The translations under genes were made by a program, and so were the position numbers. A model generated the notes under the pieces. It was not told the origin of the DNA, ran no database searches, and saw nothing but the letters and a program-made list of their open reading frames with translations. Below, in pieces: positions 7,079 through 14,693 of a stretch of DNA of 23,640 bases (the first letter of the stretch is position 1; every line of letters begins with the position of its first letter). This DNA comes from Opitutia bacterium UBA7876 (GTDB taxonomy: Bacteria > Verrucomicrobiota > Verrucomicrobiia > Opitutales > Seribacteraceae): positions 1-23,640 of the forward strand of contig DLRY01000044.1 in NCBI GenBank assembly GCA_002500665.1, read 5' to 3'.

Positions 7079-8935
7079 TTAGAATTGAGACTCGAGACTT
7101 TTCAGCTGCAGCTGCAGGGAATTCATTCGAAGGCCATTGGATTCTTGTTGCGAAGGAGCAAAAGCATCATCGATTTGAAAACTTTGCGATCTTGAAGAGT
7201 TTATCTTGCCCTTCATGAACGAGCCTCCTCGCGTGTAGTCGCTGGGGTACTGCACGATGTATTCGACGGTGAGGATTCTCTTTTCCTGCGGGGACAGTGC
7301 CAAGTCCCAGCTGAAAAGTCCTTTCTCATCAGGGCTGGCCTTGGGGGAGACCTTTACCGATCGAACCTTTACCTCGTCGGTCTGAGAAAGGGGTATGCGG
7401 TCGGCCAAACGGATGTTCTTGCCTGTCTCGGAAAGGTTTTCCACCTCAATGATCCAAGATGCCTGGAGTTCCGTCTTGGAGGAGAAACTCGATTTTCGCT
7501 TCTCGCTTTTCGATCTATCGAGGACCCTGGAGACCTTTACTTGGTCCTCCACTCCAGCATAGAGGGAGAAAGCCTCACCCGGTCCGACGAAGTCTAGGCT
7601 GGTGGAACCCAGGAAGTCAGTACCGAGGTAGAGCGTAACTTTGCCCGGTAAAAGAGCCTGCCCACTCTGGTTGATCAACTCGAAGACCCGTGCAGCGTTC
7701 AGGGAAACTTCGGGAGCGGCCACGATTCGCTCGACTTTCCGGAGGCTTAGCCTGCCAATCGGGACTCGCACGGGCTGGCCATCCGAGGATACGGATTTTT
7801 CAGCCATGGATTCGTAATGGGTGGTGGTCGCGCGCTTGCTGATTTTGGCAAAGGCTCGGACCGCCGCATGCTGCTGCTGTTCTATTTTGCCCATGTTCCT
7901 TAAGGCCAAGTCGTTGTTTTGGACCGGGTTGTTGGAGTACCAGAGACGGTTTTGATCCCTGTAGTTTCCGAAGGCTTGGGCATAGGTATCCTCTTTTTGC
8001 TGAAGAATTTGAACCGGAGCCTTGCTTCCCCGCCCGACCAGCAGAGTGTCCAACTCGGGGATGCGGGCGGGACGGCTCAAGTCCTGAGTGGAAAAACTTA
8101 ACTTTGCGGCCCCCCAGTCTTCTCCCGTAGTTTGACGGACGACGGCATGCGAGAGGATGTTCACCTTTCCGCCTTCCTTGTCGGCCCTCAGTTCGTGAGA
8201 CGGTTCCCAGGAGGCTCCCGCCAGGAGATAGGTCAGGATTACGGTCGCCTTCCCTTGCCCTCGCAGGGTTATTTCCACGGTGCGCTCCTCAAGTTGAGCC
8301 CTCGAGTTGAGTTCGCTAAGCCTTTTCTGGCGGACGTTCTGTTCGGGTTGGATTTCCCTCCGCTCCTTTTCCAGAAGCCTCCGGTCCTCATTCAGCTTCT
8401 TAAGGGAGCCTTCCAGAAAGGTAAGGAAGGCCGAGTACTCCTCAACCTTGACTTCCCGGCTCGCGGCGTCCTTAGGGAGTTTTTCCAAGGAAAACACCCG
8501 GATGCTCTCGAGGTGCTTGCGTCGTTGATCGATGATCTTTTGCCGGTCGGAAAGCTCGGTCATTTTGTCGGCTATCTCCTGTAGGGCTTCCTGAGCCTTA
8601 CGGACCTCTTCGTCCGAGGCGGCCGTGAGGTAGGTCCTGCGCACCTGTACGTCGAGAACCTCGCCTTTCGCCGCGCCTTCGAGCCTCAGGCTAACACGTA
8701 CCGATCCCTCGTCGATCCAGCTGGGCAGTTTTGAAAAGGAGACGCGCTTCAGTTTCGGCGGCAAGTCGACCACGGATTCTCGGGTTACGCGGGCCCGGTC
8801 GGCGTATACGGTCACCTCAGTGACTTTTGATGATAGCGATTGGGTGAGCTCCTTTTCGGGGGCATCCTGAGAGGCGAGGTGATCGGCGGTAAAGACGATG
8901 ATCAAGGTGTGGGCGATAGCATTTTTCAGATTCAT
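7079..8935 (-). CDS. MuiA-like secreted protein (DUF4140/DUF4139)
   Basis: The 618-residue protein matches the mucoidy inhibitor MuiA family, whose molecular function is poorly known. A signal peptide covers about residues 1-22 (hydrophobic core IAHTLIIVFTADHLAS), so it should be periplasmic or cell-surface. Residues about 38-135 fit the N-terminal DUF4140 domain, with the typical KVTEVTVYADRARVTRE opening. Residues about 135-215 are a Glu/Lys/Arg-rich coiled coil. The rest, beginning near VEITLRGQGKATVILTYLLAGASWEP, is the beta-rich DUF4139 domain. Within it, a Gln/Asn-rich segment around residues 325-370 looks like a disordered loop. It lies upstream of leuS on the same strand with a 79-bp gap containing a weak hairpin, so co-transcription is possible but not certain. 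Confidence 0.85.
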   Translation of the reverse strand: MNLKNAIAHTLIIVFTADHLASQDAPEKELTQSLSSKVTEVTVYADRARVTRESVVDLPPKLKRVSFSKLPSWIDEGSVRVSLRLEGAAKGEVLDVQVRRTYLTAASDEEVRKAQEALQEIADKMTELSDRQKIIDQRRKHLESIRVFSLEKLPKDAASREVKVEEYSAFLTFLEGSLKKLNEDRRLLEKERREIQPEQNVRQKRLSELNSRAQLEERTVEITLRGQGKATVILTYLLAGASWEPSHELRADKEGGKVNILSHAVVRQTTGEDWGAAKLSFSTQDLSRPARIPELDTLLVGRGSKAPVQILQQKEDTYAQAFGNYRDQNRLWYSNNPVQNNDLALRNMGKIEQQQHAAVRAFAKISKRATTTHYESMAEKSVSSDGQPVRVPIGRLSLRKVERIVAAPEVSLNAARVFELINQSGQALLPGKVTLYLGTDFLGSTSLDFVGPGEAFSLYAGVEDQVKVSRVLDRSKSEKRKSSFSSKTELQASWIIEVENLSETGKNIRLADRIPLSQTDEVKVRSVKVSPKASPDEKGLFSWDLALSPQEKRILTVEYIVQYPSDYTRGGSFMKGKINSSRSQSFQIDDAFAPSQQESNGLRMNSLQLQLKSLESQF

Positions 8936-9020
8936 AAAGGAAGGAATTTGGTTTGATTATGAGCCTCGGTCATAGAGGTTTGCAAACTGAGGGTTGTTCG
9001 GGAAAGGTAAAGGTTTCGTC

Positions 9021-9050
9021 AAAAAAAACGACATGGGAATCGTCCGATTC
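9021..9050 (-). terminator. Probable terminator of the ion-channel gene
   Basis: Right after the channel gene on the minus strand lies a perfect inverted repeat, GAATCG and CGATTC (9037-9050), then a run of eight T about 8 bases further on. An alternative stem GGACGA/TCGTTT with an 8-nt loop ends directly at the T-run and would be a better terminator. Either fold points to 3'-end formation here. Confidence 0.5.
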
Positions 9051-9952
9051 TATTTTTCTTCAAGCATTTTCTTAATCACCTTCATTTCGGAAGACAATTC
9101 CTCGAGGCGCTGGTGGAGGTCCTGAACCCCATCCCTGACGGGGTCGGGGCTTTCCCTGCGCCTAGAGATTTCGCGCTGTATAGACATTTCGGCGTTCGAT
9201 TCATCCATGCTGTTCATGATTACCCCGATCACTAGGTTGAGGACTATCATGGTGCCTATAAGGACGAAACTGACGAAGAAAATGGCTGCTCCGAGCGGGG
9301 AGGCTTGGGAGCTCGGTTCCCACCGTGCCAAGTCCTGTTCCGAGTAGCCGTAGTTGTCGGACCCGTACATATTGATATACATTACGTCGGTCCAGTCCTC
9401 CAGGGTAACGACCCTAAAGAGAGACAAAATCGAGGTTTGCAGGTTGCGGAAGTGAATGGGGTCGTTTTCGCCGTAGAGGAATACGGACATGGTGCCGTAA
9501 ACATAGAAAAGCAAGCCCAGCAAAACGCTAACGTAGAACATCGAAGGCAGGCTTTTGAGAAGGCAAGTCACCAAGACCTGGAGTTTGGGGATGGTGGTGA
9601 CTAACCTGAGGACTCTAAGAATCCTGGCCAGACGCAGAACGGGAAGGAAGGCTCCGTCAATGGGCAAGACTGGTTCAAGCAGGCATGCTGCCACTATGAT
9701 GAAGTCGAAGACGTTCCAAGGGTTACTGAAGTATCTTAGAGGCTTTTTCCCTTCGGCAGCCACCTTGATAATTACCTCAATCGAGAAAACGACCAGGATA
9801 ACGCCGTCCATGAACTCGAGTATTTCTTTGTGGCGCTCAGCGAATTTTGCGTAGGTTTGCACGCCCACGACTACACCCGCCAAGACAATGGTTAGGATGA
9901 TGAATCGCTGAAAGGTTTTACTATTGCTGATACGGAGGCAGGCTTCGCTCAT
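9050..9952 (-). CDS. Voltage-gated cation channel, BacNav-like, with Ca-type filter
   Basis: A 300-residue single-domain six-helix channel that should assemble as a tetramer in the inner membrane. S1 (about 15-33), S2 (46-65) with E59 and K63, and S3 with D83 form the voltage sensor. S4 carries four arginines at every third position, R107, R110, R113 and R116. The selectivity filter is T183-L-E-D-W-T-D189. NaChBac and NavAb have TLESWAS or TLESWSM; acidic residues at the fourth and seventh positions are the changes that make NavAb calcium-selective, so calcium permeation is predicted. Between filter and S6 there is a stretch about 20 residues longer than in NaChBac. S6 contains FVLIGTMIVLNLVIGVI. 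The last 35 residues form a coiled coil, as in other bacterial channels of this type. It follows the hydrolase gene by 8 bases. Confidence 0.93.
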   Translation of the reverse strand: MSEACLRISNSKTFQRFIILTIVLAGVVVGVQTYAKFAERHKEILEFMDGVILVVFSIEVIIKVAAEGKKPLRYFSNPWNVFDFIIVAACLLEPVLPIDGAFLPVLRLARILRVLRLVTTIPKLQVLVTCLLKSLPSMFYVSVLLGLLFYVYGTMSVFLYGENDPIHFRNLQTSILSLFRVVTLEDWTDVMYINMYGSDNYGYSEQDLARWEPSSQASPLGAAIFFVSFVLIGTMIVLNLVIGVIMNSMDESNAEMSIQREISRRRESPDPVRDGVQDLHQRLEELSSEMKVIKKMLEEK

Positions 9953-9960
9953 GGGTCGGG

Positions 9961-10893
9961 TTAGTTTTGTGCCTTAATGAAATTCTCGATGGTCGGTTCC
10001 CCTTTCAGCCAGCCGAGTTTGGAAAGAAAGAGGTCCGTTTCGAGCATGGACTTGCGGAAAGGTTCGTTTGCGAATCTTCCCCAGTTGAAGAACCCATGGG
10101 GTTTCTCCGGGAAGGATACGAGTCGGCAGTCGGCGTCCAGTTCCCGGGCTCTTTTCTCGAACAGTCGGACCGTTAGGAAGGGAACTGCATCGTCTCTGGT
10201 TCCATGAAAGATAATGGTTGGTGGAAGACCGGTGCTTAGGTGGTGGTAAGGCGATAATTTCTTCGGTTCAGTCCCAACGCGAGCCTGCATGGCGACCTTC
10301 TTCTCTTCGGGGATGACGAACCTCCTGCCGATGTCGGAGAGGGCGACTGCTGGGTTGAAGAGTACGAGGGCATCGGGTTTGGAGGAAATACCAAGGTCCT
10401 CCTCCTCAGCCTCGAACCCCTTGACGGTACCGATTGCCGCCGCGACGTGACCACCCGCTGATCCGCCTCCCACGGCTATTTTTTTTGGGTCTATCCCAAG
10501 CTTGGATGAGTTTTGCCTCATCCATCGTACCGCCGACTTAGCATCCTCTACGCAAGCAGTAGCCTGTGTTTTTTGCCGGGAAGATACACGGTAGTCGGCC
10601 GTTACGGCTACCATTCCGCGGGATGCGAGGTATTCGCACTGTTTCTCAAATTGAGCGGGAGTTCCCGACCTCCATCCGCCCCCGAAGAACAATACAATGG
10701 CAGGTTTGCCCTTACGCTTAGCCTGACCTTGCGGCTGAAAGACCCAAAGCTTGAGGTCGGACCCGCTGGCTTTCTTGTACACGTATTCCCGAGCATCTGG
10801 CAACTGCGGTGGGTAGCTGGGTGTTGCCCCGAACGCAACCAAGGGAAGCCACAAAAATAAATGATGGAGGGTTTTTACAAAAAGAAGACGCAC
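9961..10893 (-). CDS. Secreted alpha/beta hydrolase, esterase/lipase type
   Basis: The 310-residue protein resembles the BD-FAE/carboxylesterase group of alpha/beta hydrolases that cleave esters, often acyl or feruloyl groups on carbohydrates. A signal peptide (about 1-23, ending AFGA) suggests export. The oxyanion region is FFGGGWRSG. The nucleophile is S145 in GGGSAGG, the acid is D234 or D235 in GTRDDAVP, and the catalytic His is H266 in KPHGFF. All three elements are intact, so it should be active; the natural substrate is unknown. The start is GTG, which gives a proper signal peptide; no in-frame ATG fits. The channel gene starts 8 bases after its stop, so the two are probably one transcription unit, which is an unusual pairing. 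Confidence 0.85.
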   Translation of the reverse strand: MRLLFVKTLHHLFLWLPLVAFGATPSYPPQLPDAREYVYKKASGSDLKLWVFQPQGQAKRKGKPAIVLFFGGGWRSGTPAQFEKQCEYLASRGMVAVTADYRVSSRQKTQATACVEDAKSAVRWMRQNSSKLGIDPKKIAVGGGSAGGHVAAAIGTVKGFEAEEEDLGISSKPDALVLFNPAVALSDIGRRFVIPEEKKVAMQARVGTEPKKLSPYHHLSTGLPPTIIFHGTRDDAVPFLTVRLFEKRARELDADCRLVSFPEKPHGFFNWGRFANEPFRKSMLETDLFLSKLGWLKGEPTIENFIKAQN

Positions 10894-11054
10894 AACGGCT
10901 CATTCATTGAGTCATTATGTCTTTTTAGGCAAAGAAATTGTGTGCAAATGCTATACGCCAGAAGGTGGGACATGGGCTTACCCCAAGTCGATTTGCCGGC
11001 AAAAGTGTTGGAATGCCTGAGAACCCCTATAGTTTAAAGCCCGGTTGCGCTAAG

Positions 11055-11690
11055 TTATCCAAGGAGGGTAGCCAAGGATGATAGCAACTTGGAACAACCA
11101 AATTCAAGGCAAGAGACAATCTCTTGGTAGCATTCCTCCGGACTTACGTCGTCTCCTCTTTCAAAGGGGTCAGAAACATAGGGCTTGCTACCCGGCGCCA
11201 TAAAAATTCCAAAGGGGCGGGTGTCAAAGCGAAAGGATTGTCGATGAAGACTCACGAACTCCTCACTTTCGTGATCCAGCGTAATGATCAGACTGGCATT
11301 GGCTAGAAGGGCGTGGTCGGCAAAGCGGGAGTAGGTCTGCAGTTGGTATTTAAATTGTTTGCAGAAATCCTTCATTCTCCCATCGGTATGACATTGGTCG
11401 TATGCCTTGGAAACACCTCCTGCCAAAATCATTACTTTTCCATAGTGGTCGGATTTTTCGATCAGAGACCTCATGATTTCACGGGCGACGGGAGAGCGGC
11501 TCATGCCGCGTTTGCTGAGAAAAAGGATCTTTCTCGGTTCTCCATCCATGTTCTTGGGCCCGTTCGGGTTCCAAGGGTTAATGAATCCAGTATGGTTATT
11601 ACCCTGACCGGGGCGTTTCCCGAAATGAGAACCTCCTCTAGGAAGCCTGCCGTATATGTTGGGAGTATGCTTGAAGTTTGTGTTTGTCAT
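11055..11690 (-). CDS. LMW-phosphatase-like protein lacking the catalytic Cys
   Basis: Residues about 53-205 have the low-molecular-weight protein tyrosine phosphatase fold: ILFLSKRGMSRSPVA aligns with the P-loop, and YVSDPFERG with the Asp-Pro general-acid loop (D174). The nucleophilic Cys of the C-x5-R motif is Ser here (S59), while R65 and the following Ser-Pro remain; the usual Gly-Asn after the Cys is Arg-Gly. It is therefore probably not a normal phosphatase, and may bind phosphorylated or arsenate-like ligands without hydrolysis. The first 50 residues are Gly/Asn/Pro/His-rich and probably disordered. I chose the ATG at 11690; a TTG 16 codons upstream (11738) is open but adds a sequence with no recognisable role. 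It is 161 bp from the hydrolase gene and divergent from the sulfatase. Confidence 0.75.
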   Translation of the reverse strand: MTNTNFKHTPNIYGRLPRGGSHFGKRPGQGNNHTGFINPWNPNGPKNMDGEPRKILFLSKRGMSRSPVAREIMRSLIEKSDHYGKVMILAGGVSKAYDQCHTDGRMKDFCKQFKYQLQTYSRFADHALLANASLIITLDHESEEFVSLHRQSFRFDTRPFGIFMAPGSKPYVSDPFERGDDVSPEECYQEIVSCLEFGCSKLLSSLATLLG

Positions 11691-11988
11691 GGTTGTCTTA
11701 CCGCCAGTTTGATGTCCGTGAGGACAAACGATTGTCAAATGTTAATAACTTTGGTGCCGTTAATTAGGACAAAGACTTGTCACTTTTTGTGAAATTTCAT
11801 GTTTTGCATCCGCTTTGGCATTTCACTCGACATATAACGCATCTTCCGCGCCAACGGATCAAGATGGAGTTATTTGGCCTCAAAAGGCTCAGGTTCACGA
11901 CTGTCGCTGCCCAGAGAGGGAGAGGTCATTGGCTTAATGGGGGCGGTTGCGACTTGCCTTTCCTCGTTCAGTTCTAGATTCTCCGCTC
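11691..11988. other. Divergent intergenic region with no clear gene
   Basis: About 300 bases separate the divergent phosphatase-like and sulfatase genes, so it should hold promoters in both directions. On the minus strand TTGTCC and GTTATT are 17 bp apart, upstream of the TTG alternative start. On the plus strand TATAAC near 11833 could be a -10 box, but no convincing -35 precedes it. TCAC-T5-GTGA near 11776 is a short inverted repeat. A short plus-strand reading frame starting near 11865 has no homology I recognise and no ribosome site, so I do not call it a gene. Confidence 0.4.
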
Positions 11989-13374
11989 ATGATAAATTCC
12001 AAGGCCCTTTATCTTCTACTCCTTTCGGTCTTCTCTTTTTGCCTCGGTGCCAAAGACAAGCCAAACCTCATCCTCATTTTTACCGACGATCAGGGGTATG
12101 GAGACTTGAGTTGTTTTGGTTCCAAGAAGATCAACACACCCCACATCGACAGGATAGCCAAGGAGGGGCGTAAGTTTACAAGCTTCATGGTCGCATCTCC
12201 CGTCTGCACTCCGTCGCGGGCAGCTTTGCTCACGGGATGTTACCCGAAGAGGGTTGGGATGCACCAGCACGTGCTTTTCCCAAGCTCGACCAAGGGGCTC
12301 AACCCAAAGGAATATACCCTGGCCGACCATTTCAAGTCGATCGGATACGCCACCGCTTGTTTTGGGAAGTGGCACTTGGGGCATCATAAGGAGGTTTTGC
12401 CGACCTCAAACGGCTTTGATACCTACTATGGGATCCCTTACTCCAACGATATGAATCACCCGGACAACAAAGGGAAGCCAAAGGGCGGCCATGCCGGCAT
12501 GGATATTCTCTGGAACGATCCGGAGTCGACCCTCACCAAATGGAAGACGCCTCTCATTGAGAACGAGAAGATCGTGGAGCTTCCCGTAGACCAGCGGACT
12601 ATAACCCGCCGCTGCACCCAGAAGGCGATTGATTTCGTGAAGGAAAATAAGGATAAGCCCTTTTTCGTATATCTTCCCCATTCGATGCCCCATATTCCTC
12701 TTTACGTTCCCGATGAGGTGCGCGACCCGAACCCCAAGAACGCCTACTTCAATACCATCGAGCATATCGACTCGGAGGTGGGGCGCCTGCTTGACTCCCT
12801 TGATGAGCTTAAGCTGGCTGACACTACCTACGTCATCTATACCACGGACAACGGGCCTTGGCTCCCGTTCCTTCACCATGGAGGCTCTGCAGGGCCTTTG
12901 CGGGAAGGCAAGGGCACGACTTTCGAGGGTGGACAACGAGTACCCTGCGTAATGCGTGGCCCTGGCATACCTGCCGGCACGGTTTGCCGCGACCTTATGG
13001 GGACCATCGACCTCTTGCCTACTTTCGCGTCCATCACCGGTAAACCCCTTCCCAAGGGCAGGAAGATCGACGGTGTGGATGCCAGCGGTTTGCTGACGGG
13101 CGAGGGCAAATCTCCTCGTGAGGAGTTCGTTCATTACACCTCGAGGGGAGTGGTGGAGGGCATCCGGCAGGGGAAATGGAAGCTTCTCGAGAAAAAAAGC
13201 AGGCAAAGGAACAAACCACCCCAAGTATTTCTCTTCGATCTGGATGAGGATGTCGGAGAGAAGGAAAACTTGGCTGAAAAATTCCCCGCCCGCGTCGAGA
13301 GGATGAAAACACGAATGCTTGAACTGGATGGCGAAATCGAGCGCAATGCCCGCCCGCCTTGGTTCAAGAAGTAG
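11989..13374 (+). CDS. Secreted sulfatase of the arylsulfatase A type
   Basis: Sulfatases of this family cleave sulfate esters, in marine Verrucomicrobiota mostly from sulfated polysaccharides. The 461-residue protein has a signal peptide (about 1-21, LLLLSVFSFCLGA), so it acts in the periplasm or outside. The activating motif CTPSR lies at 73-77; C73 would be converted to formylglycine. Metal-binding residues are D33 and D34 (FTDDQGYGD) and D287-N288 (YTTDNGPW), and KWHLGH is also intact, so the enzyme should be active. Substrate cannot be inferred. The reading frame extends 14 codons upstream to a TTG, but the ATG at 11989 directly precedes the signal peptide. No maturase (FGE or anSME) gene is in this window. 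It converges with sufS with a 7-bp gap. Confidence 0.93.
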   Translation: MINSKALYLLLLSVFSFCLGAKDKPNLILIFTDDQGYGDLSCFGSKKINTPHIDRIAKEGRKFTSFMVASPVCTPSRAALLTGCYPKRVGMHQHVLFPSSTKGLNPKEYTLADHFKSIGYATACFGKWHLGHHKEVLPTSNGFDTYYGIPYSNDMNHPDNKGKPKGGHAGMDILWNDPESTLTKWKTPLIENEKIVELPVDQRTITRRCTQKAIDFVKENKDKPFFVYLPHSMPHIPLYVPDEVRDPNPKNAYFNTIEHIDSEVGRLLDSLDELKLADTTYVIYTTDNGPWLPFLHHGGSAGPLREGKGTTFEGGQRVPCVMRGPGIPAGTVCRDLMGTIDLLPTFASITGKPLPKGRKIDGVDASGLLTGEGKSPREEFVHYTSRGVVEGIRQGKWKLLEKKSRQRNKPPQVFLFDLDEDVGEKENLAEKFPARVERMKTRMLELDGEIERNARPPWFKK

Positions 13375-13381
13375 ATTCTTG

Positions 13382-14608
13382 CTAGCGAAGCACCGATACA
13401 GCCTTGCGTACTGCCGATACCAGTCGTTCGGCCTCCTCCAAGGTATTGTAGAGGGCGAAGGAAGCCCGCGCCGTAGCCTCAACGCCTAGCTTTTGCATCA
13501 ATGGTTGGCAGCAATGATGACCCGTGCGGATTGCGATACCCTCACTATCCAGTAGCGTGGACAGGTCGTGGGGGTGAATACCGTCTATGGAAAAGGAGAG
13601 AAGAGCCGCTTTTCCCGATGTCGTCCCGTGTTCGATGAATCCTTCGATTCCCTGAAAGCCTTCGCGGGACAACGCCAGCAATTGTTTTTCGTGACGAGAT
13701 GCCAATTTTAAGTCGATTTCGGACAAGTAGCGGAATGCCTCGGCCAGCCCTATGGCACCGGCGACGTTCGGAGTTCCAGCTTCGAACCTTTGGGGCGGGG
13801 AGGCAAAAGTGGTGCCCTCGAAGCTGACCTGATCGATCATATCGCCACCTCCGAGAAAAGGAGGCATTTCCTGCAAGAGCTCTTTTTGACCGAAAAGAAC
13901 GCCGATTCCCATGGGGCCGAATACCTTATGCCCGGAAAAGGCGAAAAAATCACAACCGAGCTCGCGAAGGTTGATTCGTTGGTGGGGGGCGCTTTGAGCA
14001 CCGTCTACCACGATGCGGACGTCGTTTAGTTTGGCTTCCTGGATAATTTCCGAAAGAGGGTTTTGAGTGCCGAGGGTATTAGATACTTGGCAAAGGGAAA
14101 GAATCCGGCTACCGGGTTCCTTCAGGAGCGAGGATAGTACTTGCCGGTCTAAAGAACCGTCCGGAAGAACTGGAACGACGGTGATTTGGGCTCCAACGGT
14201 TTTGCACACCAATTGCCAGGGAACAATGTTGGCATGGTGTTCCATTTCCGAGACGATAACCCGGTCGCCTTCACCGAGCTGGGTCTTCCCGAAACTGTTG
14301 GCCACAAGGTTCAAGGATTCGGTTGTGCCACGGGTAAAGATGAGTTCATCCGCCGAGACGGAGAACCAATCGGCGATATACTCACGAGCCATGCGATAGT
14401 GGTTTTCGGCCTCCTCGGCGAGCTGGTAGACTCCCCGATGTACGTTCGAGTTCGTACTCTCGTAATATTTGGATATGGAATCAATGACACGTTGCGGCTT
14501 TTGGGAGGATGCGGCGTTGTCCAAGTAGGCGAGTGGCTTGCCCCTGTTCGTCTGACCGAGGATCGGAAAGTCGGAACGTATTTTTTCTATGGGGTATTGG
14601 TCGCTCAT
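13382..14608 (-). CDS. sufS: Cysteine desulfurase, SufS type
   Basis: SufS takes sulfur from cysteine as a persulfide and passes it to the Fe-S cluster machinery or other acceptors, using pyridoxal phosphate in the cytoplasm. The 408-residue length fits group II desulfurases. PLP-binding residues are visible: K228 in FAFSGHKVFGP, D and H in the VVDGAQSAPH block, and the MEHHANIVPW segment. The persulfide Cys is C366 in RTGHHCCQPLM; the second adjacent Cys, where many homologues have Ala, is a small oddity. The opening IRSDFPILGQTNRGKPLAYLDNAAS supports the ATG start. No suf genes (sufBCD, sufE or sufU) lie next to it, so it is an orphan here. It starts 85 bases after the cytochrome/LRR gene on the same strand. 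Confidence 0.95.
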   Translation of the reverse strand: MSDQYPIEKIRSDFPILGQTNRGKPLAYLDNAASSQKPQRVIDSISKYYESTNSNVHRGVYQLAEEAENHYRMAREYIADWFSVSADELIFTRGTTESLNLVANSFGKTQLGEGDRVIVSEMEHHANIVPWQLVCKTVGAQITVVPVLPDGSLDRQVLSSLLKEPGSRILSLCQVSNTLGTQNPLSEIIQEAKLNDVRIVVDGAQSAPHQRINLRELGCDFFAFSGHKVFGPMGIGVLFGQKELLQEMPPFLGGGDMIDQVSFEGTTFASPPQRFEAGTPNVAGAIGLAEAFRYLSEIDLKLASRHEKQLLALSREGFQGIEGFIEHGTTSGKAALLSFSIDGIHPHDLSTLLDSEGIAIRTGHHCCQPLMQKLGVEATARASFALYNTLEEAERLVSAVRKAVSVLR

Positions 14609-14693
14609 GAGCTTAGGCTGGTGAAGTGCAAGAGGTGTTCGTCTGCTCGGTGGAGATGTTTATTAATTTCCGCCCAATTTGAGGGGGAGGGAG

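Noticed and set aside
7000..7218. Plus-strand frame overlapping the leuS start and the MuiA-like gene end
   Set aside because: Opposite to two solid genes, no domain, no promoter or ribosome site.
10959..11038. A 29-codon plus-strand frame in the gap between the hydrolase and phosphatase-like genes
   Set aside because: Too short, no ribosome site, no similarity I know; the gap is better seen as the hydrolase promoter region.
11055..11738. Extended TTG start for the phosphatase-like protein
   Set aside because: The extra 16 codons have no ribosome site and add no domain; the ATG at 11690 is the simpler start, although the TTG cannot be excluded.
12406..13482. A 358-codon open frame on the minus strand opposite the sulfatase
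   Set aside because: It lies entirely antisense to a well-supported sulfatase and the sufS end, has no recognisable domain, and long antisense frames are common in GC-rich coding DNA.
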